Of a stretch of DNA of 64,000 nt, positions 35,690-45,050 are shown piece after piece. A program made the translations under genes and the position numbers. The DNA is taken from assembly GCF_000350225.1 (NCBI RefSeq), contig NW_005178652.1:369745-433744 (forward strand). The letters run 5' to 3'. The notes below the pieces were generated by a model. That model was not told the origin of the DNA. It searched no databases and worked only from the letters and a program-made list of their open reading frames with translations. Numbering within the stretch: position 1 is the first letter of the stretch; each line of letters begins with the position of its first letter. This DNA is from Chondrus crispus. Its lineage: Eukaryota > Rhodophyta > Florideophyceae > Gigartinales > Gigartinaceae.

Positions 35690-36545
35690 CCGCACCCTTG
35701 CCACCGGCGGCGACGGACGCGAAGAAAGGAACGTTCGCCGCGCGCCCGCGCCCTGGCAACGGATAACGAAGGGCGCGAGGTAAAGAAATTTGCGGAGGGC
35801 TCGCGCTCCCGCCACCGACGGCGAGAGACGCGAGCAAAGAAGAAGACGTACGCCCACGCGTCTGCCCCCTTGCCCCGATGACGAGGCGCGCGCGGGCGAG
35901 AAGAAGAATGCCGTTCGCGCTTGCGCCTCGCCCCGATGGCGAGAGGCGCGAGCGAGGAAAAAGACGAACGGCGCACGCGCAGCGCCCCGGCCACCGATGG
36001 CGGTCGTCGCGCGAAGAAGAAAACGTACGTCCACGCGTCCGCCCCCTCGCCCCGATGGCGGGGGGCACGCATGAAGAAGAATAAGTACGTCCACGCGTCC
36101 ACGCCCTCGCCCCGATGGCGAGGGGCGCGCGCGGGCATGAAGCCGCGGAGGTCGCGCGCCGCGCCCTCGCCATCGGCAGCGAGGGCCGGCAAACATGAGG
36201 ATCGTCGTCACGCGTCGTCGCGCGCTGCGCCCTTGCCCCGATGGCGAGAGGAACACGAGGTCTGGGAGGAAACTCCGCGCGCGTTGCCCTCGCCCCGATG
36301 GCGAGGGTCGCGCAAAGAATAAGAGACGAGTCCGCGCCCTCACCACCGCAAGGCGAGGGGGCGGACTGAAGGAGACGAACATTGCGCGCTTCTGGCCCTC
36401 GCCCCGATGGGGAGGGGAGCGCAAAAGATAAGAGAACCGTCCGCTCCCACGCCCCGAATGGCGAGGGACGTCCAAAAGAAAAGCGAACGGCTGCTGGCCC
36501 CCGCTCTCGCCCGTAATGGCGAGGGACGCAAAGAATTACAAGGCC
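35690..36545. repeat. Minisatellite of hairpin-forming units in element C
   Basis: About 15 diverged units, spaced roughly 53-62 bp apart. Each is centred on CCCTCGCC-CCGAT-GGCGAGGG or a variant, a 7-8 bp stem with a 5-base loop. Clear examples are near 35928, 36103, 36287 and 36396. Between the hairpins lie purine-rich segments such as GAAGAAGAATAAG and the word GTCCACGCGTCC. The long minus-strand frames here are a by-product of the repeat. Confidence 0.85.
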
Positions 36546-36842
36546 GCGCGCCTGCCTCCGCTGTAAAACCTCCTCACCAAGGCCCCCGCCAACCGAAGAC
36601 AAAGGGGAGGGCGTCGAGTAGAACGACGCTAGTTACGCGCAGCGAACCGTCTCTCGTTTGCCGTTGGTCGGTAAGGGGAACTGGCGGCGGGCTGCGGGTG
36701 GGGACCAAAACGGAAGGATGTGGTACCACGAAAACGACTCGGCAGGAAGATGATTTTTATTGTGGAAAGGCGCCAGGGCCCCCTCTGCTCGCCGACAAGG
36801 GGAGGAAAAAACCCCGCGCGGTTGACCTACGCGCTGACAAGG

Positions 36843-39110
36843 TCAGAGGCTCCGGTCATTCAGGGGCAAGCGAGCCCCCAAATCGTAACTGGCTTGAGGA
36901 TAGTACCCCGGGTGCCGGGGTAAGCCGGTTGCCATGTCCGCCAGGGTAGGCATGGCGACCCGTGTGGTATCCTCACCGCTCGCCCCGTCCTGAGACGGGC
37001 GAGGGTCGGGCTCGTACCCCGCATACGGGTCGCCGATGGTTGCAGGAGCCGGGGGTTGGGGAACGTTGCCCGCAGGCGGCGGTACCGACTGCGACGACCG
37101 CAGTCGGTCGCGCTCGCGTCGATAACGTTCGCGATCGAACACCGCCCGTTCGTAGGCCGCGGCTTGGCTCTCGGATGCCTCGGGCATGGACCCTAGCTCA
37201 CGGCTGACTCGCTGCAGTTCCGCGGAGCGCGTCGCTAGGTCGTCACGTAGATCGCGCTCTTCATCGCTCCGAGTGAGGAACCAGTCAGCCAGGGTATCGA
37301 CGAACCCGCCTACGGTCTAACTGCGCCGGCTGGCCGCGCCTAACGCCCGCACTACCTTGGCGAACGCCGCCGGCTCCGCATGGGGGAGCACCAGCTCGCG
37401 TACGCGACGCCCTTGGGGCGTTTCCTGTCCCACGGCATCGAGCGGTGGGATGGGAAGGACAGTTGCTGCAGAGACAGGGTCCCCAACAGGATTACGGCCG
37501 GCGACCGACGTCGGCCGAAAGGGGTTCACCGCGATACCAACAGAGGCCATGGCCTCGGCGTCGAGGTCCCTGTAGCGTTTACGACGCCCGCGCCGATGCT
37601 CAGACCCGACCCCTCCCCTCGGCTGCACGTGGCCGGAGACCGACGGCACGAGGGGAGAACGCGCTACGAAGGCGTCCGCCATGAGACCGTACGTGAGGTA
37701 GGAGCTGCGAGCTCCGGTCGTATAGTCCATCCACGAACGGTGGTTGCGAGGGGTGACTTCGCTGGCACGGTCCATGAGACCAATGGCATGGCCAAACGTC
37801 CAAGGGACGTGAGCAGACCCGTGTTCGGATGGGTTCAGGGAGACGTCGGGAAGGCCCGACGCCACGCGCCTCACGAACGCGACCGTGGGGCCGGGCTGAA
37901 CGAATGCCCGCCTGTTCATGCACACCTCCGACATGAAGGCGCAGCATACGGACCACGCCCACTCGCGCTCATAATTGAATACGAGCCGCGGGTGGGCTGG
38001 GTGCTGACGATCAAGGCATGCGATGCCGAGATGTTTTAGGATGGGGGGTAACAGGGGATGTACCCCCAGGGAAGGAAAGCTTTCCCGCACTCTCGCGGGG
38101 AGGGCCGCAAAGTCTCCGACGGCCAAGCCGGACGCAAGGGCGGTCGAGGGAACGACGCGACCGTCCGATTCGCTCTTTCCCCTGTAGGTCGACCAATCGT
38201 GGTGACCCAAACCCACACCGTATAACCGCATCAGAGAACACGATGATTTTTGGAGAGCGACGAGAGGCTTGGTGAAGGCGTAGGGGCGGGGCGATACGTA
38301 CAGCCCCGCCACCCCCGACAGTACGAAGCGTCGGGGGTCTACCTGCGCCGACTCCGTCAGGAGTGCACCCAAGCGGTCAACATAGATTACTTCCGCCACG
38401 CTGTAGGCGTAAGTACGGTCCCCCGGCAACTCGTCCGGGAGTTGATAACCAACGCCATCGCCCTCGGCCATCAAACGACAAAGGGCCGACGACGCCTCCT
38501 CCGACCCGCCCGCCTCGTATATCTTGAATATGCGGGCGAGGTCGGGGCGCAGTCACGAACGCGAGATCACCTCCGCTACGGTGACCCCCCAACGGCCCCT
38601 GCGCGACCAGGGGTACTGCAGCTCGTCGACAGAGAGCAATGGGGCATCGGGAGACGGAACCCCGAACCACCGCGTGGCAGAGGCCACCTCCCCCTCCCGA
38701 CCGGAAAAGGAGGGAGGAGGTACAGGAGGACGACGGCCGAAGGACACGCCGTCAGGAGCGGCGTGGTCGCGCGCGACGTCCGAATGCGCAACGGGAAGGA
38801 CGTCGGCAGCTGGGGCCGAAGGGGCAGCCGGACGAAACGCGATAACCGGTTTGGGTGGCCCCACGGGAGGGGCCACCAGCTCCACGGAGACGGTCGTGGA
38901 GCGGGAACGGGACTTCTGGAAAGCCGGCGGAGCCAGCGGGGCCGTACGAGTCAGAGCGATGTCGTCCTCTCGCGATCCAGGGGACGCGCTCGATGTTCCG
39001 ACCCCGCTCGGCAAAGGAATCGCGACGACGGACGCACCGGCCGCCACGGGTTTGCCGCCGCCCTCGAGCGGAGGCGGAGGCGGAGGAGGAAGAGAGGTCG
39101 AGTCGGCCAT
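36843..39110 (-). pseudogene. Antisense ORF (aORF) of element C
   Basis: One minus-strand frame of 756 codons from ATG 39110-39108 (188 bp inside the 3' LTR) to 36843, with TGA 38553-38555 and TAG 37317-37319 in frame. The N-terminal part (about 185 residues) is Pro/Ala/Ser-rich and starts MADSTSLPPPPPPP. The middle (about 330 residues) is the best-conserved block and matches element Z closely: LRPDLARI, LPGDRTY, LYVSPRPY, VALQKSSCSLMRLYG, SFPSLGVHPLLPP, YEREWAWSVCCAF. After the TAG a charged coiled-coil-like region follows (SDEERDLRDDLATRSAELQR), comparable to the tail of the A protein, then a Pro/Gly/Tyr-rich end. No known domain or catalytic motif recognised. Conservation with Z, which is not just a shadow of pol because pol ends 2 kb away, argues that it is or was a real protein. 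Confidence 0.75.
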
Positions 39111-39263
39111 GATAGGACGGCCGATAGCACGGAGCGGAGATGATCGGTTGGGACTGTCGGGGAAGGACTGGGACAGCGCAAAGTGGAGCGGGAGTTTGTC
39201 CGCCGTCGGCGGTGCTGGTGAGGGTTCAGTGAGGGGGACGGACAGGTTCTACAAGCCTCAGGA

Positions 39264-39295
39264 GTGAACGCGGACGTTCACTCTTGAGGGGGGGG
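39264..39295 (+). repeat. Palindrome plus polypurine tract, copy 2 (before C 3' LTR)
   Basis: GTGAACGCGGACGTTCAC, then CTTGAG and eight G. Near-identical to 34684-34713. Here the G run is the polypurine tract that would prime plus-strand synthesis; the LTR starts at 39299. Confidence 0.8.
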
Positions 39296-39298
39296 TGA

Positions 39299-39891
39299 TG
39301 TGGTATAACCCCAAACGGAAATTAGATTAGGATTGGATCAGGGACAGTAAGGCAACGAGCCTTACAGCCATGCGCGCACACACGTGTCATCCACGGGTAC
39401 GGGACGCGTACTACAGGTGGACTGTCAGCCCCGCCGGCTGACAGCGTTACAGTGTCGGTAGACCAGCACTACTGTAGAGTTATGATAGACTACAATGTAC
39501 ATTAAATATGAGCGGACCGCCGGCGGTGGAGGACGACAAGCACGGACTTGTCAAGGATCCTCCACCTTGGTCCGCCCGCTTACTTTTAGGTACTTCCGTC
39601 CGTTTTACCTAGGAGTTGCACCGCGCGCGGGTTGAGGACGCGCGTAGCACGCCCACGAGCCGGGTCCGCCTCCGCCCGTCGGTACTGGATCGTCAACCAG
39701 TACCGCTCCGGGACGTCGAGGCGTAGAACCGCTCGCGCGTGCGCGCGTCCTCCCCGATCCCGCTCTACCACCGCTACCTCGAGCCCGTGCTCGGTACCGT
39801 GGGTGGGCCGTGCTTCTATCTTCCCGCCGATCGGGGTCTTTCCGAACTGTCAGTACTCACCCCCATCGTCGTTGGGGGTGATTATACTACA
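39299..39891 (+). repeat. 3' LTR of element C
   Basis: 593 bp, the same length as the 5' LTR and differing at about eleven positions. Followed by TSD GACAG and resumption of Copia E pol. Confidence 0.95.
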
Positions 39892-39896
39892 GACAG

Positions 39897-40438
39897 GTGT
39901 GAAACGTGTTTGGAGATACTTGCGCGGGTCCCTGTATCTTGGAATAGTGTTCGGTAAAGATGATCTTGGTACGGAACTTCATGGGTATAGCGACGCAGAT
40001 TGGGGTGGATGCCTTGAATCACGGAAATCAACGAGTGGGTACATGTTCAAGCTTTGTGATGGGCCTATCAGCTGGGCTGCCCGGAAACAAACAGTAGTTG
40101 CAAAGTCTACTTGTGAGGCAGAATACATCGCGCTCAGTGAAGCATGCGAAGAGGCCGCTTGGCTTCGACGCTTCCATGCCGATGTACTTGGTGCGAATTC
40201 GGATCCAACAATTCGCGTTGGATGTGACAACGCTGGTACGATTGCGTTTGCTCAGAACGAATCTACAAATCGTCGCAACAAGCACATTGATATTACGTAT
40301 CATTTTGTTCGAGATGCGGTGCAGCGAAAACTGGTCACATTGTACCATTGTCCGACAACAGAAATGCCAGCCGATATGCTGACCAAACCACTTGGTCCCG
40401 TGCTGTTTGAAAAGTTTGTGGGCATGGTTGGGCTTTCC
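39897..40438 (+). pseudogene. pol: Copia element E pol, part 2: RNase H
   Basis: Continues part 1 in frame (VKRVWRYLRGS). Typical Copia RNase H follows: YSDADWGGCLESRKSTSGY, SWAARKQTVVAKSTCEAEY, NRRNKHIDITYHFVRD, PADMLTKPL. No internal stop in this part. Copia element D is inserted after 40438; the last codons lie at 44952-44978. Confidence 0.92.
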
Positions 40439-40612
40439 TGTAGAGTCAAGCTCCCTTGTCTTTTACTCTCGGGGCTCGCCGCCGTCGTCGGCGGCTATAT
40501 ATGATCCTTGGGAGTGATTGTTATGATACGGTTTTCTATATTACGACCGCCGGCGGGGAAGAAACGGTCGAAGGGAACGTTCCATCCTTGGGACGTTTTC
40601 TATATTACGACA
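40439..40612 (-). repeat. 3' LTR of element D, with a 64-bp internal expansion
   Basis: Minus-strand TGTCGTAATATAG...CTTGACTCTACA, preceded by a purine tract (rc of 40613-40626). It is 174 bp against 110 bp for the 5' LTR. The extra 64 bp repeats the TCGTAATATAGAAAAC segment. It contains CATATATAG, a likely TATA box. Confidence 0.85.
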
Positions 40613-43600
40613 CGCTCCTCGTTTCTTGCACAGAGACGTCGCGGGTGGGCGCGGTGTGCTCGGCGACGCGGAGTGGCAGTGCTGGGAGCTGGCCTTGAGG
40701 AAGGCGACGTGGGGCAGGGGCTTCGTGAGAAAGTCCGCCGGCTGCTCCGTAGTGGGGACTTGGAGCAGCGTGAGTGATTTGTTGGCCAACTGCTCCTGTA
40801 TATAGTGGTGTTTAACGTCTATGTGTTTGGTGCGCTTTGTGGGGCCGCGGGAGTGTGCCATGTCGATCGCTCCCTTGTTGTCGGCCTGGAGGGCGATGAC
40901 GGGGGTGCCAGCCGGGATGGGTTGGGCATCGTGACGAATGTGAGGCTTCCGGCCGATGCGCAGGGGCACAATGGGGCGAGTGGTGCGCAGGGTCATTTGT
41001 GTCATGGTCTTCGTCAGCCACGTGATATCCCGTGCGGCGCGTGAGGCAGCGATATACTCGGCCTCTGTCGAACTGAGGGTCACTGTGGCTTGGCGTTGAG
41101 AGGTCCACAGTATCGGGGCGCCGTTCGCGGTAAGGAGGACACCGGTGACGGAGCGTTGTGTGTCCGCGTCTGCTGCGTAGTCACTATCCGAACTCGCTTC
41201 GATGTGCAACGTACCGTCAGGCGTGCGCGGGTAAAAGACCCCGTCGTGGACGCGGCCTTGGAGGTATCGTAGGACGACTTTGACTCCGTCGGCATGTCGG
41301 CGAGCGGGTGCGTGTAGATGTCGACCGAGGACGCCCACGATGAAGGCAATCTGTGGCATGGTGGTGTCGGCTAAGAAGCGCAGAACGCCGACATCGGCGC
41401 GGTACGGCCGTGCGTCGGTCTGCGGTTCGTCGGCTTTGATCGCCGTCATGTCCGCGCCGGGTTCGTGCGGGGTATGGCGGGGGTTGCAAGATTCCAACTG
41501 GTGATGCGCGAGGAGTTTGCAGACGAGCTTGGGGTTACTCATCACGATGCCGGCGTCGGTGAGCTCGAATTTTAGTTCGGTATGTTGTATTGTGGGGCTC
41601 CGCGAGTGAGTCTTTTGATGGTGACTTGCCACGTCTTAGTAAACGGGAGACAGAGTGCCGCGAGGTCGGCATGTGATGGTGCGGTGACCATGAAATCATC
41701 AGCGTCGGCCAGCATGTGTGCACGCTCGGAGCTGTTCGGGAGTGTGTGTGTGAAAGCAGCGGGCTCGGTGTCGGCCGATGTCCATCCCCACGCGTGTAGG
41801 CATTTGTCGCGGTGGGTGGCCCATAGGTGGCCAGCGTCCGGGGCGCCTTGCATAGCGCGTTGCATGACGCAAATCTTGCCCGGTGCGGCATATGAGCCGT
41901 CAAAGCGCGGCGGCTGGTGCATCGTCTGTCGGTAGGCTGGGTCCGACGGCGCGCGGGAGTACGCACTGGAGACGTCCCAGCTTTGCATGGCATATCCTTT
42001 GGAGGCGGCAGCGGCAACGATAAGGCGACGAGCGGGGTGGGAGGCCGTGTGGGATGCCGTACCGCGTGAGTTGTACTCCGGTCCAGCAGACATTTGGTCA
42101 CCGCGTATGGCGCAACGGGCCTTCATCTTCTCCGGGGAGCCCGTTTCATCCGTCTTGAGTTTGTAGGTCATAATCCAGGGCCGTGGGGTGTCGTTAAGTC
42201 GGCGTGTGGCATATCGCCATGTTTTGAGGACGGTGTCGTGTCTGTGCAGCTCGGTATCGTGCGCGGCGGCCCATAAGTCGGCGTTAGGGAGGGTGTGTGC
42301 CTCGTTCCAATTGCGCGGGGCTCCTGTGTGTGTGGCGCGGTGCGCGTGATCCGGCGGCTGATACGGAGTTGGTTGAAATTCGACGGAGCGTGTGACGAGT
42401 ATGCGGTTCGTGTGGACATCCTGCACGCGATATTAGTGCGTGTTGAGAGCGCGAAGGTATCGCACTCGGATGGCTCGTGGTGCGAGTTTGGTCTTCTGCG
42501 CCGTATTGGTCGTGAAACCGTGTTGGCCGAATGGCAGGAGATGGCCGGGGTCGGTCGCGTGGCCGAAGAATGCCTCAATGGGGGGGCGGAGGAGCCCGCT
42601 GCGCTGCCGTTGCGGTATGTAGTTCATCTTTGAGACGGCATCCAGCGCTGCCTCGGCCCAATACTGGGGCGGTAATTGCGAAGACGCGAGCGACGCACGC
42701 GTCGCGTTGAAAATGGAACGGATGCATCGCTCGGCGCCAGGGTTTTGCGATGGCGAGTGCGGCGTCGTGGTGGTGACGATGGTGCCGTTCTGCCGGAGAT
42801 TGTTGACGAGCCGCGGAATGACGAGTTCCCTCGCGCCGTCAGCGTGGTAGCGGCGGAGCGTACGGCCAGTTTGTAGTTCTCATTGAGCGATACGAGCTTG
42901 GATGGCGGTGGCGGCGTCACTTTTGCTGCGGAGTGTAACGGCTGTTGTCATACGGGTGGCGCGGTCCACGAGGACCTGAAGGCAGCGGGCCCTACTCTCA
43001 ACGGCGGGTGTGAGCGGCCCGGCGGTGTCTGTTGAAACAACGTCCATGGGGGCTTTGGCGGTGATGAGGGCGATACGGAACGGAGCTCTGGTCTGCTTGC
43101 CAGTGTGGCGCGCGGTACAGTCTGTGGGTGGTGGCCGCATGGCGAGCGCGACCCAACGTAGGCGTAGAATGAGCTCGGGGTAGTGGGCGATCAAGCGGCG
43201 CAGGCCATGCGGAGCGGCGTGGTTGAGGGTCGCGTGGAGGGGGTAGTGGGCAGCGGGGATTGGTGCGATATTGGCGGTGAGCGCGGATTGCTGCTTGGGC
43301 ACGCGGCGACGCTGCATTACGAATACGCCGCGGTCGGCCTTCCCGGTGGCATGGATGATGTGCGGTGGTGGTGGCCGTTGCTTCTTCGTGAAGAACACCG
43401 AGTCTCCTTGGATAATAACGTCGTGTCGCTTCGCGACAGCGTGTCCGGATAGGAGGATGTCGGATAGCCCGGGGAGCGATGTGGCACCGGTGGTGAGGGG
43501 GTAGGGCGAAGTGGGGAGCGTGATGTGGCCGTCGCGAGAGCCGCACACGGGAGCACCGTTGGCGACCGTGACCAGCCGCGACGACGGTTGGGAGTCCACC

Positions 43601-44587
43601 AGTGCGTTCTCGTCGGTCAGGGGGACGAAAGTATGCGAAGCCGCGCTGTGGAATAGTATGCGACTGTCCGGAGGGGGGTAAAGGGAGCCGGTGGCGGAGT
43701 CGCCGTGGGCAGTAGATGCAGGCGCCGGGGCCCTGTTTATGTTCCCGAGAAGCTGTACCAGGGCTGCTAAATTGATGTCGCGATCGTGGGAGCGGCGATG
43801 GTCAGGAGTGGGGCGTCGTGGCAGGTATACGGTGCCGGGGTGTTTGCACTCATGTGTGTAGTGTGACTTCGCGTAGGGGTGCCACTTGCACTTCTTGACC
43901 TCAGAGGTGGCACTGTGAGTGTTGGTCGGCCGACGGTCACTCGAACGGAGGTAGCGATCGTGTGTGGCAGCGCCAATGGCGGTGGCTGCGGTTTGGTGCT
44001 GCATTTTGTTGGCGATTTTCCGTAGGAGCTTCATGACGTCAGTGAGCTGAACGGTGGAGTCTTCCTCGAACTGATCGAAGAGGTTTTCCAGTTCTGGAAC
44101 GGCTTTGATGGTGTGCATGATGCGGGCAAGAAATGCCGATGGTTTGGCATAGTGGTGGGCGGGAGCACTGGCCAGGATCGTCGTATGGATATCTTGGTGC
44201 GTCTTGATAAACGCCTGCGGGCCGATATCATGGATGTCGAGGGATAGCCCTTGGGTGTTCAGCGATTCGATGTAGACGTCTTGATTCGGTGCCATGGACT
44301 TCAGAAGGGCCCAGGTGGTGCATGCGCAGTCCTCTGAGACGAAACCTTCGAGAGAGGCATCGACGGTAGCGGCGAGGATAGTGTTGAGGTTGCGATGGTA
44401 GCTGTGTGTCAGGGCGTCGGCGTCGATCGGCCGCGCGGTGGTCAAGAGGTCAAAAGCAGAGGTAATGCTTGGTCAGGCGACGAATGTGGCGCGTCCATTG
44501 GTGGTAGTTGCTAAAGTCAGCGGCTAGACTAGGCGGGGTGACAACAGGCTTCCATGTTTCAGGTTGACGAGGTGACGGCGTGGACAT
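40541..44587 (-). pseudogene. gag-pol: Gag-pol polyprotein of element D (Copia)
   Basis: ATG at 44587 in a strong context (GCCACCATG). A frameshift near 44460 joins the N-terminal gag (FSNYHQWTRHIRRLTKHYL) to the long gag frame. A zinc-knuckle-like region (CKWHPYAKSHYTHEC) and a protease motif (HSAASHTFV, His in place of the catalytic Asp) follow. Then come a pre-integrase zinc region and the integrase core (VVSTDTAGPL). TGA at 42880 interrupts integrase (SPSQNPGAERC). TAA at 42433 precedes reverse transcriptase (MKARCAIRGDQ, SWDVSSAY, ADADDF at the YVDD site). A second frameshift near 41,600 precedes RNase H (SDSDYAADADTQRSVTG, SSTEAEYIAAS, KRTKHIDVKHHYI, PADFLTKPL). Confidence 0.88.
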
Positions 44588-44820
44588 GGTGGCGACACGC
44601 AGGGTGGCGGCTGGAGTGGGGCTGGGAACCGGTGCGGGGCTGCCGGCGGGCGAGGGTGTGAAGCGGAGGGCTCGGGGGCCGCTCTTCTGGACGGTGACGG
44701 GTGTGTCACCGACGAGTTCGACGACGGGGGCGTCGGGGTTTGTGCGCTGGCTGCGGCGGGGACCGACGGGGGGTGGGTCGGCCAGTGTGGTGGGTGGGGT
44801 GAAGGAGCGGACGGTTAAGA

Positions 44821-44836
44821 TTTCTGGCCCATAACC
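44821..44836 (-). promoter_or_regulatory. Primer binding site of element D
   Basis: Directly after the 5' LTR on the minus strand: GGTTATGGGCCAGAAA, complementary to the anticodon arm of initiator tRNA-Met. This is the copia-type priming site by a tRNA half. Confidence 0.75.
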
Positions 44837-44946
44837 TGTAGAGTCAAGCTTCCTTGTCTTTTACTCTCGGGGCTCGCCGCCGTCGTCGGCGGCTACATAT
44901 GCTCCTTGGGAGTGATTGTTATGATACGGTTTTCTATATTACGACA
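44837..44946 (-). repeat. 5' LTR of element D
   Basis: 110 bp, TGTCGTAATATAG...CTTGACTCTACA on the minus strand; matches the ends of the 3' LTR at 40439-40612. Followed outside by TSD TTTCC. Confidence 0.9.
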
Positions 44947-44978
44947 TTTCCGAGTGCAAAGCTGCCCAAAGCATGTGA
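44947..44978 (+). pseudogene. pol: Copia element E pol, last codons
   Basis: After the TSD the E frame continues for nine codons (ECKAAQSM, then TGA at 44976-44978). The stop codon lies inside the palindrome that starts at 44968. Confidence 0.75.
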
Positions 44979-45015
44979 TCGAAGGGAGGTATACCTCCCG
45001 TCGATCACATGCTTT
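44968..45015. repeat. 48-bp near-perfect palindrome
   Basis: Arms AAAGCATGTGATCGA and TCGATCACATGCTTT around AGGGAGGTATACCTCCCG; only one internal pair does not match. It overlaps the end of the Copia E frame and could form a long hairpin or cruciform. Confidence 0.9.
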
Positions 45016-45050
45016 GGTCGCACATTTTCAATATATTGAAATGTGCGACC
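45016..45050. repeat. 35-bp near-perfect palindrome, adjacent to the first
   Basis: GGTCGCACATTT and AATGTGCGACC flank TCAATATATTGA; one unpaired T. It directly abuts the previous palindrome. Confidence 0.9.

Larger units (their letters stand above)
26757..39891 (+). mobile_element. Ty3/Gypsy chromodomain element C, 13.1 kb, with TSD GACAG
   Basis: Complete structure: 593-bp LTRs at both ends, primer binding site, gag, pol with chromodomain, hairpin minisatellite, antisense ORF, polypurine tract. TSD GACAG is at 26752-26756 and 39892-39896. It interrupts Copia element E pol in frame. The LTRs differ at roughly eleven sites by eye (about 98% identity). The coding regions carry at least six lesions (stops at 28354, 29134, 31981, 37317 and 38553, and a 19-bp duplication near 31693). 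Confidence 0.95.
40439..44946 (-). mobile_element. Copia element D, 4.5 kb, with TSD TTTCC
   Basis: Minus-strand element with short LTRs (5' LTR 44837-44946; 3' LTR 40439-40612), a Copia-type primer binding site and one gag-pol frame. TSD TTTCC is at 40434-40438 and 44947-44951. It lies in the 3' end of Copia element E pol. Gag-pol has two frameshifts and two stops, so it is not autonomous as read. Confidence 0.93.

Noticed and set aside
35435-36475. Long minus-strand frame (346 codons) in element C
   Set aside because: It runs through the hairpin minisatellite. All frames are open there because the units are GC-rich and stop-poor; the protein is a repeat of RGEG/APRHRG-type sequence.
35690-36545. 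CRISPR-like array
   Set aside because: Spaced repeats with palindromic cores, but spacers are similar to each other, units drift in sequence, and the array sits inside a eukaryotic retrotransposon.
38250-39267. Plus-strand frames of 297 and 247 codons in element C
   Set aside because: Shadows of the aORF in GC-rich sequence; the minus-strand frame is the one conserved with element Z.
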